Assembly (NCBI GenBank): GCA_023663685.1
Contig: JAMPHB010000001.1
Span: 421,120-485,119 of the forward strand
Source: Blautia sp.
GTDB lineage: Bacteria > Bacillota > Clostridia > Lachnospirales > Lachnospiraceae
DNA: 64,000 nucleotides
Direction: 5' to 3'
Program-made: the position numbers and the translations under genes
Notes under the pieces: generated by a model
Told to the model about the DNA's origin: nothing
What the model saw: only the letters and a program-made list of their open reading frames with translations
Database searches by the model: none
Shown: positions 41,836 through 51,739 of the stretch, piece after piece
Position numbering within the stretch: the stretch's first letter is position 1
How the letters are laid out: every line of letters begins with the position of its first letter

Positions 41836-42492
41836 ATGATTCACATACTGGTTGTGGAGGATGAACGTCCGATTTCGGATTTGATCCGGCTCAATATGGT
41901 GAAGGCAGGCTACGCCTGCACCTGCGTGTACGATGGGATGGCGGCGGCGGACATTCTGGAGGAGGAGAACTTTGATTTGATTCTCCTTGACGTTATGCTG
42001 CCGAAGCTGGACGGCTTTTCTCTGATGGAGTATGTCAGGGAACTTGGAATTCCCGTGATTTTTCTGACCGCGCGGGCGGGCATGGAGGACAAGATGCGGG
42101 GACTTACCTCCGGGGCGGAGGATTATATTGTCAAGCCCTTCGAGCTTGTAGAGCTTTTGGCGAGGGTGCGCATCGTGCTGCGGCGTTACCACAAGCTTGA
42201 ACAGATCCTGGAGTTTCAGGATATTCAGGTGGACACGGTGGGGCAGACGGTCACGAAGGGCGAAGAGGCCGTGGAGCTGACGCCGAAGGAGTTTGCACTG
42301 TTTTTGCTTTTGTTAAGGAACCGCAATATCACGCTTTTTCGTGAGAGAATCTATGAGGAGATCTGGGGGAGCGAGTATCCTCTGGAGTCCCGGACGCTCG
42401 ATCTGCACATTCAAAGGCTCAGAAAAAAGCTGGGACTTACGGACACACTGAAAACAGTTTTTAAAATGGGATATCGACTAGAGGACAAATAG
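41836..42492 (+). CDS. OmpR-family response regulator
   Basis: The 218-residue product has a receiver domain (V-V-E-D-E ... L-I-L-L-D-V-M-L-P ... F-L-T-A-R-A ... V-K-P-F) and a winged-helix DNA-binding domain (L-T-P-K-E-F-A-L-F ... R-T-L-D-L-H-I-Q-R-L-R-K-K). ATG 41836 follows AGGAGGG. An upstream open frame runs back into the inverted-repeat element and is not coding. It ends two bases before the kinase gene. Confidence 0.95.
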   Translation: MIHILVVEDERPISDLIRLNMVKAGYACTCVYDGMAAADILEEENFDLILLDVMLPKLDGFSLMEYVRELGIPVIFLTARAGMEDKMRGLTSGAEDYIVKPFELVELLARVRIVLRRYHKLEQILEFQDIQVDTVGQTVTKGEEAVELTPKEFALFLLLLRNRNITLFRERIYEEIWGSEYPLESRTLDLHIQRLRKKLGLTDTLKTVFKMGYRLEDK

Positions 42493-42494
42493 AA

Positions 42495-43943
42495 ATGAAA
42501 TTTCGTTATAAGGTAATGCTGGTAAATATGCTGCTGCTGTCGGCCTGCCTTGGGCTTGCGGGATATCTGATGATCCGCAAAAATTATGAGCTGGCGCAAA
42601 GGGAAAAGCTGCAGAACGCTGTATTGCAGAATAATCTGGTACAGTCGATGGTGGAGTATGAGCTTTTGCAGGAAATCAACAGCGGGAAAACAGATTTTGC
42701 GCAGAGCCTTCCAAGGATCGGCGCGCAGGTGGCTGCCGGTATGCGAAGCTTTCAGATTTCCCTTTTTATCCGCTACGGGGACAGCGATATTTATCAGAGC
42801 AAAGAGGCGCAGGAAGAAGCTCCGGCGGCGCTCTACGAGAATCCAAACGGAGAGCAGAAAAGGTATATTATTTCAAGGGAAGGGGAGAGCCTTCGCATCT
42901 ATGTGGCCGCCTACAGCATGGTGGATGGAGAATTTTTGTGCATGATCACGGGCTGCGATGCCACCGAAATCTACGCGATGCTGCGGGAGGAGATTTTGTA
43001 TTTTCGTTTTCTGCTGATGGGGATACTTCTGACAGCCGCCTTTGTCCTCTATTTTTTGTGCCGCTATCTGACAGGTCCGCTGGAGAAGCTGGATAAGGGA
43101 ACAGAAGCTGTGATGAGGAAGGATTATACCACAAGGGTGGAGGTTTGTTCGCAGGATGAGGTGGGACAGCTTGCTGAAAAATTCAACCGCATGTCATGCG
43201 CTGTGGGTGAGCATGTGCAGAGGCTGCAGGAGATGCTTAAGCAGAGAGACCAGTTCGTGGCGGATTTTACCCATGAGCTCAAGACGCCCATGACTGCAAT
43301 CATCGGTTATGCCGATACGATGCGCTCGATGGAGCTGCCGAGGAAGGAGCAGCTTCTGGCGTTAAATTACATTTTTTCCGAGGGGCGCAGGCTGGAGGCT
43401 CTGTCGCAAAAGCTCTTTGATCTTTTGTACCTGCGGCAGAGTGAGATGGAGTTTTCTTTTGTTTCGGTGCAGGAGCTGCTGCAGGAGGCGGCAGATATTA
43501 TGAATCCGGCATTGGGAAAAAAAGGACAGAGCCTGCGGATTCTGGCGGATTCCGGCCGTCTGTATGGGGAAAAGGAGCTGTTGGTCAGCGCAGTCTGCAA
43601 TCTAATTGACAATGCAGGGAAGGCATCCGGGGAGGGGGAGAGCATCCGGATTCTGGGGCAGGCGAAGGAGCAGGGCTACGAGCTGGTGGTGGAGGATCAT
43701 GGAATCGGCATGAGTGAAGAGGACTGTGGGAAAATCTGTGATGAATTCTATATGGTGGATAAGTCCAGAGCGCGAAGCGAGGGAGGAGCGGGACTTGGAA
43801 TGTCTCTGGTCGCCCGGATTCTGGAGCACCACGGCGCAAAGCTGGACATTGAGAGCAGGCTGGGACAGGGGACGCGTATGCGGATCTTTTTCCCGGAGAA
43901 GGAAGTGAAAGAGGAGGGAGGAGAAGACAGTGCGGACATATAA
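42495..43943 (+). CDS. Sensor histidine kinase
   Basis: The 482-residue membrane kinase has a first helix near residues 7-25, an extracytoplasmic sensor of about 130 residues, a second helix (about 165-190), a HAMP domain, a HisKA domain with the phosphorylated His in F-T-H-E-L-K-T-P and an ATPase domain (N-L-I-D-N-A; D-H-G-I-G-M; G-G-A-G-L-G-M-S-L-V). The signal is unknown. It is paired with the regulator before it and with the export genes after it. Confidence 0.94.
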   Translation: MKFRYKVMLVNMLLLSACLGLAGYLMIRKNYELAQREKLQNAVLQNNLVQSMVEYELLQEINSGKTDFAQSLPRIGAQVAAGMRSFQISLFIRYGDSDIYQSKEAQEEAPAALYENPNGEQKRYIISREGESLRIYVAAYSMVDGEFLCMITGCDATEIYAMLREEILYFRFLLMGILLTAAFVLYFLCRYLTGPLEKLDKGTEAVMRKDYTTRVEVCSQDEVGQLAEKFNRMSCAVGEHVQRLQEMLKQRDQFVADFTHELKTPMTAIIGYADTMRSMELPRKEQLLALNYIFSEGRRLEALSQKLFDLLYLRQSEMEFSFVSVQELLQEAADIMNPALGKKGQSLRILADSGRLYGEKELLVSAVCNLIDNAGKASGEGESIRILGQAKEQGYELVVEDHGIGMSEEDCGKICDEFYMVDKSRARSEGGAGLGMSLVARILEHHGAKLDIESRLGQGTRMRIFFPEKEVKEEGGEDSADI

Positions 43944-44895
43944 ATTAACTGTGCTTACAGGCATTCTGGCGATTGCAATAAGCGGCTGCGGACGGCAGGA
44001 GGCGGTCAGTTTACATGTGGAGAAGAAGGCCTATGAGCGTATGGCATACGACACAGCCGTGGTGCAGACCGGGGATTTAAATCCCACGCTTTCACTGACG
44101 CTTCGGGGGGACGCCTACGACATTATCCGCTACGATTCCAAAACCCCGGATCTGATCTTAAAGAAGGTACATGTGGCGGTGGGGGATAGCGTCAAAAAGG
44201 GGGATAAGCTGGTCACCTTTGACTCGGAGGGAATTTCCGGGCGTATGCAGGAGTATCAGGAGAGTATCGAGGAGAATCAGCTTCTTATCGACCATTACAG
44301 CCGCCTTATGAACATTGATTCCGGGAATGATTACAGGGAGGATATCGCAAATCTGCAGGAGGATGTGCGGGTGGCACAGCTTTATGTGGAGGAGCTTTCC
44401 GGACAGCTTGAGAGCCTGCAGCTTGTCGCAGGCGCAGACGGAACAATCACGGACATGAGCGACAGCCTGCAAAACGGCGTGTATGTAGCGGGGAGCGCGT
44501 GGATTGAGGAGACCAGCGGCTCGGGAACTTTCCGGACAGAGACCCCCGGGGACTATACATTTACCCGGGGGGAGGTATATCAGGCGAAAGAGGGCGCTCT
44601 CATCTATGAGCTTAAGGTAAAGAAGGTGACAAAAAAGCAGGTGCTGTTCGTTCCCGTGGGAGAAAAAAAGCTGTCCCTGCCCGCCCTGACGCTTGAGATT
44701 GCGCTTCCACCGCTCAAAAATGTTGTGTATGTAGACGCAGGCTGTCTGCATGAGGCGGAGTCCGGCCGCCATTTTGTCTATGTGCTGAGTGAGCCGGGAT
44801 ACCGGAGGGCAGTGTATGTCACGCCGGGGACGAGGGTAGATAATTTTGTAGTCATTGAGGATGGGCTGCAGGGCGGCGAGGAGGTATGTCTGTGA
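43930..44895 (+). CDS. Membrane-fusion (HlyD/MacA-like) lipoprotein of the ABC exporter
   Basis: The 321-residue product has a lipobox (I-A-I-S-G-C), a first biotinyl-lipoyl-like half (V-H-V-A-V-G-D-S-V-K-K-G-D-K-L), a helical hairpin and a second lipoyl half (A-D-G-T-I-T-D), then beta-barrel parts. Adaptors of this kind couple FtsX-type ABC permeases to substrate export. The start is a GTG behind GGAGGAG and overlaps the kinase by 14 bases. Confidence 0.8.
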   Translation: MRTYKLTVLTGILAIAISGCGRQEAVSLHVEKKAYERMAYDTAVVQTGDLNPTLSLTLRGDAYDIIRYDSKTPDLILKKVHVAVGDSVKKGDKLVTFDSEGISGRMQEYQESIEENQLLIDHYSRLMNIDSGNDYREDIANLQEDVRVAQLYVEELSGQLESLQLVAGADGTITDMSDSLQNGVYVAGSAWIEETSGSGTFRTETPGDYTFTRGEVYQAKEGALIYELKVKKVTKKQVLFVPVGEKKLSLPALTLEIALPPLKNVVYVDAGCLHEAESGRHFVYVLSEPGYRRAVYVTPGTRVDNFVVIEDGLQGGEEVCL

Positions 44896-45401
44896 AGCAG
44901 GGAAGAATGCTGTTTTTCTATATTCTGCTGGCGCTTACACTTCTTGCGGGCATATTTCTGCCAGGGAAGATGAACACCGCCCGCATGTATGCGGATACAA
45001 ATCAGGTTCTGCGTGTGCCGGAGCAGTATCTGCCATCGGGCTCTGTCATGGCAAGGAGCGCATCGGAGAATCTGACGAAGGAGGAGAGGCTGCGCCTGAT
45101 CCGGGGGGAGTGGGACAGTGTGACCACAAGGGCGGAGGACTTTGAGATGCTCTGGAGCGCCAGCGAGGCTGTGACGGCGGCAAGGCAGGAGCTAAAGAGG
45201 CTGTACGACAAAGGGGAGTATCCCGTCGATCTGTCAGGCTATGGGAACTGGTATACATGGACGGCGGTTCCCTACAAGGCGGTGGATACCACCTTTGGCA
45301 CCTACAGCGCCTACTACTGGGTGATTACTTTTGAGAAGTATGACGGCACGGACGCCAGAGAAATCTGTATTCTGGAGAACGGAAATATATTTGAAAAATA
45401 G
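44892..45401 (+). CDS. Membrane-anchored small protein of the export cluster, unknown
   Basis: The 169-residue product has an N-terminal membrane helix (F-F-Y-I-L-L-A-L-T-L-L-A-G-I-F) and a soluble extracytoplasmic part with many aromatic residues (Y-G-N-W-Y-T-W-T-A-V-P-Y). No family is recognised. AGGAGGT (44879-44885) is six bases before GTG 44892 and touches ATG 44886, so the GTG is preferred; it overlaps the previous stop in GTGA. Confidence 0.7.
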   Translation: MKQGRMLFFYILLALTLLAGIFLPGKMNTARMYADTNQVLRVPEQYLPSGSVMARSASENLTKEERLRLIRGEWDSVTTRAEDFEMLWSASEAVTAARQELKRLYDKGEYPVDLSGYGNWYTWTAVPYKAVDTTFGTYSAYYWVITFEKYDGTDAREICILENGNIFEK

Positions 45402-45406
45402 GCGGA

Positions 45407-45436
45407 TACATTTTGTTTACATGCCCGTGGTAAAGT
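45407..45436 (+). promoter_or_regulatory. Exporter operon promoter sharing the 11-bp direct repeat
   Basis: TACATTT (45407-45413) and TACAT (45418-45422), an 11-bp period, followed by GTGG and TAAAGT (45431-45436) with TG at the extended -10 position. Aligned without gaps to 41782-41813, 22 of 32 bases match, and the distance from repeat to -10 box is the same. Confidence 0.6.
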
Positions 45437-45463
45437 GAAAAAAACGACAGGGAGGGATTTACC

Positions 45464-46855
45464 ATGAAAAGAAAACAAATATCTGTACTGTATCTTGTGG
45501 CGGCGCTTGCGGTGGGCATCACGGGCTGCGGCAGGGAGAAGGTTGTGGATTATACCGGAATCGACAGTGAGGCGGAGCCTGTGCAGGGGACGCAAAAGGA
45601 TGGGGCGTATGAGGAGGCTGCGGATGACTTCGCACAGCTGCGGGATGCAGAGGCATGGGAGGAAGTGGTTACCGGGACGATTGCCGGGGAACGGGCAGAG
45701 GAAAAACTGCATGTGGCGGTCAAAGCCCCGGAAACAAAGTATGCGGTGGTGATGGAGGGACAGCTTTTGGAGTTTTCGCCAGAGACAAAGGAGAGGATGG
45801 CAAATGCAGTTCTGACAGATGCAGAGATTTATTATAATGATCTGGAAAAGCTGTCGAAAAAAACCCTGCAGAACATGGAAGAGCATTATCTTGCTGTTGT
45901 CAGGGAGCTATACGGGGAGCAGGGGGAACATGAGGAGGGAAGCTGGGAGTATCAGCTGATTCAGGAGAGCATCGACAGCTATGAGGAGGAGATAGAAGAA
46001 TGCAAAAGGCTTATGAAGACCGCTCCCGAAAACCCCGTGCCGGTCGAGGATTTTAGCGCGGACAATTACACCGCCGCCAGTCATGGGATCAGCTATGATA
46101 TGTCGTTCATTACAGTGGAGGACTCGGATCCGGTGGAGAGTTATTTTTACAGGGCGAACAGATTTAGTCTGAGTATGGGTGATGACAGAAGCGTTGGGCC
46201 GGAGAAACTGAAAGATTATGCGTTTTTAGTGCGGGATGCAGGAAATGGGGAGGAGGACAATACCTGCAGGCTGACAAGGGAGGAAGCCGTCAGCCAGGCG
46301 GAGCGCATACTCACGGAGATGGGGCTTGCGGAGCTAAAGGTGACGGGTGTGGCGCCGCTGGTATGGTATGGCTGTGACGAGACGGGAACGAAACTGGACA
46401 GCCAGGTGTATGGCTACTCGATGCAGATTGCGGTAGCCGGGCCGGACGGGGCAAGACTGTATGACAGCAGTAATTCCTACATGTTCCAGTATCTGGCAGA
46501 GGGAGAGATGGAGATTGCGGACGAGGGCATTTTAAGTATGGAAATTGATAATCCGGTGATTTTTACCAAGCTGACAGACAAGGTAAAGCTGCTTTCCCTT
46601 GAAAATATAAAAGAGGCTGTCCGCACGGAGCTGGCAGAGAATATGGATGCTTATGCGGAGGGCGGTGAGGTGAACTGGTATTATGGCACGCTGGAGCTTG
46701 GCTATCTCTGGCTGAAGGAGCCGGGGAATGAGGAGCATAAGGGCAGCCTTCTTCCCGTCTGGAGCTTAAAGCAGAACAGCCAGAATCCGGCATCCTATGT
46801 GTATGTAAATGCCATCGACGGGAGCATCATTCCATGGGAGAACCTGATTCTGTAG
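45464..46855 (+). CDS. Lipoprotein of the export cluster, possibly DUF6034-like
   Basis: The 463-residue product has a lipobox (V-G-I-T-G-C) followed by a long acidic soluble region. There are no membrane helices beyond the signal. The C-terminal part (L-P-V-W-S-L-K ... Y-V-N-A-I-D-G-S-I-I) resembles extracytoplasmic regulators and lipoproteins of Lachnospiraceae that I associate loosely with DUF6034. It has its own promoter and leads the exporter genes. It may sense substrate or bind it for the transporter; this is inference. Confidence 0.65.
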   Translation: MKRKQISVLYLVAALAVGITGCGREKVVDYTGIDSEAEPVQGTQKDGAYEEAADDFAQLRDAEAWEEVVTGTIAGERAEEKLHVAVKAPETKYAVVMEGQLLEFSPETKERMANAVLTDAEIYYNDLEKLSKKTLQNMEEHYLAVVRELYGEQGEHEEGSWEYQLIQESIDSYEEEIEECKRLMKTAPENPVPVEDFSADNYTAASHGISYDMSFITVEDSDPVESYFYRANRFSLSMGDDRSVGPEKLKDYAFLVRDAGNGEEDNTCRLTREEAVSQAERILTEMGLAELKVTGVAPLVWYGCDETGTKLDSQVYGYSMQIAVAGPDGARLYDSSNSYMFQYLAEGEMEIADEGILSMEIDNPVIFTKLTDKVKLLSLENIKEAVRTELAENMDAYAEGGEVNWYYGTLELGYLWLKEPGNEEHKGSLLPVWSLKQNSQNPASYVYVNAIDGSIIPWENLIL

Positions 46856-46868
46856 AGGTGGGCAGTCA

Positions 46869-48977
46869 ATGAATGGAAAAATAAAAAGCGTGTGTCTTGT
46901 GTTGATTCTTCTTTTGAATGGCTGCGGAGCCGTACAGGAGGAGCAGCCTCCCCAGCTCCTTGCGCCGGTGACGGGCAGCGCGTACCGTCCGGTGGAGAGA
47001 AAGGATATAGGGGACGTCGAGGTACTTTTTGCTGCGGCGGTTCCGAAGGATTACTGTCACTATTTTGAGGCTCCGGCGACCCTGCAGGAAATCTGCGTCG
47101 GCGTGGGGGATATGGTAGAAAAGGGAGATGTGCTGGCTTACGGGAATGCGGAGGCGGCAAAGGAGGAGCTGTCCCTGCTGGGGGAGCAGCTTGCTTACGA
47201 GAACGAGGGCTTTCGCATCCGGGAGGCGCAGGCAAAGCTCCGGATCAGACAGATAAAGACAGCAGACGGTGGGGACGAGGGTCAAATGCTGTCCCGGCAG
47301 GAGGAGGAAAATCTGCGCTACGACAGGAGCCTGCATAGCTACCGCGTCGAAAAAATAAAGGCGGGAATGGAGGCGCAAAAGCAGCTGATTGCGGATTCTG
47401 TTCTTAAGGCAGAGCACGGCGGGCTGGTCACTTATGTGAAAAGCCCTGGAGACGGACTTACGGCGGCAGGCAATGAGAATATTGTGGTGGTGTCGGATAT
47501 GAAAAAGCTTCATCTGGAGTGTGACATGGCTGTGGACGAGTACAAATACAGGGATTACGCCCGAAAATACATGCTGTTTGACGGGCAGCAGGTGAGCGTT
47601 GAGGAGATGGATTACTCCTCCGGTGAGCTGGTGCTGGCAGAAATCTTCGGGAAGTATCCGAGGCTTGCCTTTTCCTGCCCCGAGGGGCAGACCCTAACGC
47701 CCGGTGTGAGCTATCCCCTTTATTTTGTGAGGGAGGATGTGCAGAATGTCTCCGTGGTCGCAAAGGACTCGCTCTATTCGGATGCGGACGGAGCCTATGT
47801 GTATGTGAAAAATGAAGCCGGAGAGCGTGAGAGGAGGAATATCACAACCGGGGCATCGGACAGCTCTTATACAGAGGTGGTTTCCGGGCTTATGGAAGGA
47901 GAGTGGGTATTCTATGAGTCCGGGGAGGCGATACCGGAAAATTACAGTGAATACAGGGTAGAGAGGAAGGATTTTGAGCTGACAAACCACGCGCTAAGCT
48001 ATGAGACGGTGAGCACTATGGCGTTTCCGGTGACCAGCAGGGGAGGGGGAACAATCGCAGAGCTTTGTGTAGAGGAGGGGCAGAGCGTGGAGCAAAATGA
48101 TCCGCTGTATGTGCTGGACGCCGGCGTGGGACGTGCCGCCGTTGCGGAGGCGCAGGCGGCCATTGAGAGGGAAAACCGCGCTTACAAAAAGCAGGTGAAG
48201 GAGTATGACCGGCAGGAGGCCGAACTGTCGGAGGATAACGCTTTTGAAGAGGAGATGCTTGCCTTAGACCGGAGACTTGCGAAGCTTATGCATGAGGAAA
48301 GTTTAAGGAGGCTTGCGGAGACTTACGATCAGCTGCAGGCCGAGGGGGGAAGCAGCGGAAAATGTACGGTGTACGCCGGGGTGGACGGAACGGTGACGGC
48401 TCTTAGAAAGAAGGAGGGGGATGCCCTTATGGAGGGAGAGCTGGTCATGGAGCTTGCCATAGGAGAGGGCAGGCTTGTGCGCCTGACGCTCATCCCGACA
48501 GGGGATACGTCTGTTCCGGTGGAGAAGTCCATGGCAGGTGTAGGCCAGACAGTGACGCTCGCAAAGTCCGGGGAAGATATCACCGGCGTCTGTGTGGGGC
48601 AGCTGGCAGGCAGTGCCGCAGGACAAAGGGTCTACGCCTTTACAGATAAATCGGGAGCCCATCTGACCTACAACGCAGCGTCGAAGCAGGTTTACAATGG
48701 ATTTTATGTGCAGCTGGACGATGCCGCGGATTACAACGGGCTTCCGTCAGGCAGCAGTTTTACATATCCGTATCTTGCGATGCATGTAGTAACAGTTCCT
48801 TCCCGGCTGGTGAAAACACAGACAGACTCTCTCAGCGGGGAGAAGCAGACATATGTGTGGCGGCTGGTGGACAGTGTGCCGGTCAAGCAGTATGTGCAGG
48901 CGGATGAGGAGCTTTCGGGGACGAGGACAGTGATTCTTTCGGGACTTTCAGAATCGGATGTGCTGGCAGTGGAATAG
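46869..48977 (+). CDS. Double membrane-fusion lipoprotein (two adaptor modules in one chain)
   Basis: The 702-residue product has a lipobox (L-L-L-N-G-C) and then two adaptor-like modules. The first (about residues 45-365) has a lipoyl half (I-C-V-G-V-G-D-M-V-E-K-G-D-V-L), a coiled helix pair and its second half (H-G-G-L-V-T-Y-V). The second (about 370-702) repeats the pattern: I-A-E-L-C-V-E-E-G-Q-S-V-E-Q-N-D-P-L, a helical hairpin and G-V-D-G-T-V-T-A-L. A normal adaptor has one module and 300-400 residues, so this is a tandem fusion. It sits between the lipoprotein and the permease. Confidence 0.75.
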   Translation: MNGKIKSVCLVLILLLNGCGAVQEEQPPQLLAPVTGSAYRPVERKDIGDVEVLFAAAVPKDYCHYFEAPATLQEICVGVGDMVEKGDVLAYGNAEAAKEELSLLGEQLAYENEGFRIREAQAKLRIRQIKTADGGDEGQMLSRQEEENLRYDRSLHSYRVEKIKAGMEAQKQLIADSVLKAEHGGLVTYVKSPGDGLTAAGNENIVVVSDMKKLHLECDMAVDEYKYRDYARKYMLFDGQQVSVEEMDYSSGELVLAEIFGKYPRLAFSCPEGQTLTPGVSYPLYFVREDVQNVSVVAKDSLYSDADGAYVYVKNEAGERERRNITTGASDSSYTEVVSGLMEGEWVFYESGEAIPENYSEYRVERKDFELTNHALSYETVSTMAFPVTSRGGGTIAELCVEEGQSVEQNDPLYVLDAGVGRAAVAEAQAAIERENRAYKKQVKEYDRQEAELSEDNAFEEEMLALDRRLAKLMHEESLRRLAETYDQLQAEGGSSGKCTVYAGVDGTVTALRKKEGDALMEGELVMELAIGEGRLVRLTLIPTGDTSVPVEKSMAGVGQTVTLAKSGEDITGVCVGQLAGSAAGQRVYAFTDKSGAHLTYNAASKQVYNGFYVQLDDAADYNGLPSGSSFTYPYLAMHVVTVPSRLVKTQTDSLSGEKQTYVWRLVDSVPVKQYVQADEELSGTRTVILSGLSESDVLAVE

Positions 48978-48988
48978 GAGAGTTCGTA

Positions 48989-51739
48989 ATGTTTGCAATT
49001 GTATGGCAGAAAATCAGGGGGCAGAAGGGGTTGCATCTGTGCCTTCTCATCGGTATGACGCTGTTTGCAGCGCTTTGGGGCAGCTATCCCATGCTGATCC
49101 GCATTGCGGGAGACCGGCTGCTTCAAAAGGCGTTCGCGGATGCAAAGGAGGATTCCGTCAGCTTTCCGGCGGTGCTTCATAAGAGCGGTAAATGGGAGGC
49201 GGACTCTGCCGGGGAGGTATTGGAGCGTCTCTATGCCTATGGGGAAAAATGGGGGGAATATGTGGACGCAGATGCGGCGGCAGTACAGACAGTGCTTACG
49301 CTGGACGGCGGGAGGACAGAGACCAGCCTTGGCGGGAGAAATTATTACCTGAATTTTGCGGTGCTGGCAGATGCAAAGGACAGACTTTTGACACTGGAGG
49401 AGGAGGACGAATGGGAGTATTTGCCCTGCATGGCCAGCGAAGCCCTGATGGATGCTTACGGCCTTACCGTGGGGGAGCTTATCCGTTTTCCTGACATTGT
49501 CAATGACGGGGGAGAAACGCTTACCTTTACGGTCACTGGAATCTGCAGGGAGGCGGATATCACAGAACCATACTGGAACCTGACCTTAGAAGAGCTAAAA
49601 AAGCAGCTGGTCATATCTGTGGATACGGCGGATATTCTGCTGCGCGACTGGGGGATATCCGGTGTTTCCTATGAGTTTTTTGAGATGCTGGACTACCGGC
49701 AGATAACAAGCGGCAAGGCAGCTGTTTATCTCTCTTATCTTCAGCAGTTTGCAAATGCGGATGCAGGATTTTCCACAAACCTGATCAGGCTGCTGCAGGC
49801 TTATGAGAAGGATATGGCGACCGTGCGGCGCATTCTTGCGGCGCTGACAATACCGGCTTTTGTGCTGCTGCTTTTATTTTTGTCCATGGTGTCATCACAG
49901 ATTATCCGTTCCGAGGAGGGGGAAATTGCGGTGCTTAGGAGCCGGGGAGCCGGGGCATGGCAGGTTATGCGTCTGTATTTCATGCGGGCGCTGGCACTCG
50001 CAGTACCTGCGGAGCTTTTGGGAACCGGGCTGTCCTGCCTGCTGTCCGCTGCCATGGGAAATCCATCCTTTTCCATGGATATGGCGGCAATGGGACTGGC
50101 CGCCTGCCTGATTGCGGTGCTGTTCGTGACGGCGTCTGTATGGCGTCTGGCAAAGACCACCGTGGTGAAGCAAAGGGCGGCGGCAGGCATTGCCAAAAAG
50201 CCTCTGTGGCTCAAGGGCTGTCTGGACGGAATTCTTGTGCTGCTGTCGGTCTATCTTTTGTATAATTTCCGAAGACAGCAGGAGGCACTGGCGCTGCAGC
50301 TTGCTAGGAAGGAGCCGGTGGATCCGATGCTTTTGCTGGGCAGTTCGCTCTTTATTTTCGGACTCGGGCTTTTGGCAGTTCGTCTGTGCGGTCTTCTGGT
50401 GCGCTTTGTAGATTTTCTCGGAAAAAAACGGTGGTCTGCGGTGGCATATGCCGCTTTTTTGCAGGTGCGGCGCACATGGTATAAGCAGGCAGCCGTTGGA
50501 ATTTTTCTGATTATCACGATTTCTGCGGCCATTTACGATGCAAGTCTGGCGCGAACTGTCAACCAGAACCGAAGGAGCCGCATCAGCTACGAGACGGGGT
50601 GCGACCTGCGCTGTGCAGAGAGCTTTCCATTGCGAAAATCCTATTCCGGCACGGAGGGAGTGCTTCACTGGAGGTACGAGGAACCGGACTACGGCCGCTA
50701 TCAGGAGCTGGTGGAGAGCGGGAGCGCCTGCATCACCCGGGTGATTTTGGATGAGTCGGCAAAAATCTCTGCCGGGGGCAAAAGCTTAGACGCCGTGAGC
50801 TTTTATGGGATTCACACGAAGGAATTCGGGGAGACGGCAAGGCTTGTCCAGCTTCCCGGGGAAGAACACTGGTACCATGCGCTAAACGCGCTGGCACAGA
50901 ACCGCTATGGCATACTTTTATCCTCCAACGCCGCCGAGGCGCTTGGGGTAAAGACCGGGGATAGCATCAGCTGTCTGCGCATGACGCCGGTGGAGGGCAT
51001 GGAGGATGTGCCTCTGGGACAGACCACGGGGGAAGTATGTGGGATCGTAGACAATTTTCCGGGTTATAGGCGCTATACCTATATAGAGAACGCCGAGGGA
51101 GAGCTTGTGGAGCAGGAGCATTATCTGGTTGTGATGAACTATGCAACGGTGGTGAACGTGTTCGGTCTGACTCCCTACGAGGTGTGGATGCGCATCTCTG
51201 ACGGCGGGCAGGATGTGGTGTCTGCGTTTCTTAGGGAAAACGGGCAGGATGCAAAGTTTACCTCGCTGGAGGAGGCGCAGCAGGAGAGTGAAAATCAGGC
51301 GCTGGTGCAGATTACAAATACCCTGCTGGTTTTCAGCCTTTTTATTTCCATCGTGATATGCGCGCTGGGATTTTTTATCTACTGGAGCATGTCCATGCGG
51401 CAGAGGGAGATGCTTTTTGGCATCTATCGGGCAATGGGAGTGAGGCGGGGGGAAATCTGGCGGATGCTCTTTATCGAGCAGTTTTTTAGCTCATTTCTTG
51501 CGATGCTCTCGGGGATTGCTGTCGGCGTGCTGGCCTCCCGGCTGTTCGTGCCGGTCGTTTCGCTGGTGTATCTGCCCGGCAGACACAATCTGCCCATCCG
51601 CTGGCAGACAGATGTTTCTGATTTCTTCTATCTTGCGGTGCTTTTGGCCGCGCTGATGCTTGCGGTTGCCGGAATGCTCATGTACATGGTCTCAAGGCTG
51701 AAAATTGCGCAGGCTCTGCGCCTGGGGGAGGACGGATAA
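48989..51739 (+). CDS. Large FtsX-type ABC transporter permease
   Basis: The 916-residue membrane protein has one helix at the N-terminus, a first FtsX-type helix bundle (about residues 285-400, with S-E-E-G-E-I-A-V-L-R-S-R-G-A), helices near 410-520, and a long extracytoplasmic region. A C-terminal FtsX bundle follows (about 770-905, with R-Q-R-E-M-L-F-G-I-Y-R-A-M-G-V). Ten or so helices with two FtsX parts match permeases of the MacB/LolE-like export family in Gram-positives. It overlaps the ATPase start by one base. Confidence 0.88.
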   Translation: MFAIVWQKIRGQKGLHLCLLIGMTLFAALWGSYPMLIRIAGDRLLQKAFADAKEDSVSFPAVLHKSGKWEADSAGEVLERLYAYGEKWGEYVDADAAAVQTVLTLDGGRTETSLGGRNYYLNFAVLADAKDRLLTLEEEDEWEYLPCMASEALMDAYGLTVGELIRFPDIVNDGGETLTFTVTGICREADITEPYWNLTLEELKKQLVISVDTADILLRDWGISGVSYEFFEMLDYRQITSGKAAVYLSYLQQFANADAGFSTNLIRLLQAYEKDMATVRRILAALTIPAFVLLLLFLSMVSSQIIRSEEGEIAVLRSRGAGAWQVMRLYFMRALALAVPAELLGTGLSCLLSAAMGNPSFSMDMAAMGLAACLIAVLFVTASVWRLAKTTVVKQRAAAGIAKKPLWLKGCLDGILVLLSVYLLYNFRRQQEALALQLARKEPVDPMLLLGSSLFIFGLGLLAVRLCGLLVRFVDFLGKKRWSAVAYAAFLQVRRTWYKQAAVGIFLIITISAAIYDASLARTVNQNRRSRISYETGCDLRCAESFPLRKSYSGTEGVLHWRYEEPDYGRYQELVESGSACITRVILDESAKISAGGKSLDAVSFYGIHTKEFGETARLVQLPGEEHWYHALNALAQNRYGILLSSNAAEALGVKTGDSISCLRMTPVEGMEDVPLGQTTGEVCGIVDNFPGYRRYTYIENAEGELVEQEHYLVVMNYATVVNVFGLTPYEVWMRISDGGQDVVSAFLRENGQDAKFTSLEEAQQESENQALVQITNTLLVFSLFISIVICALGFFIYWSMSMRQREMLFGIYRAMGVRRGEIWRMLFIEQFFSSFLAMLSGIAVGVLASRLFVPVVSLVYLPGRHNLPIRWQTDVSDFFYLAVLLAALMLAVAGMLMYMVSRLKIAQALRLGEDG

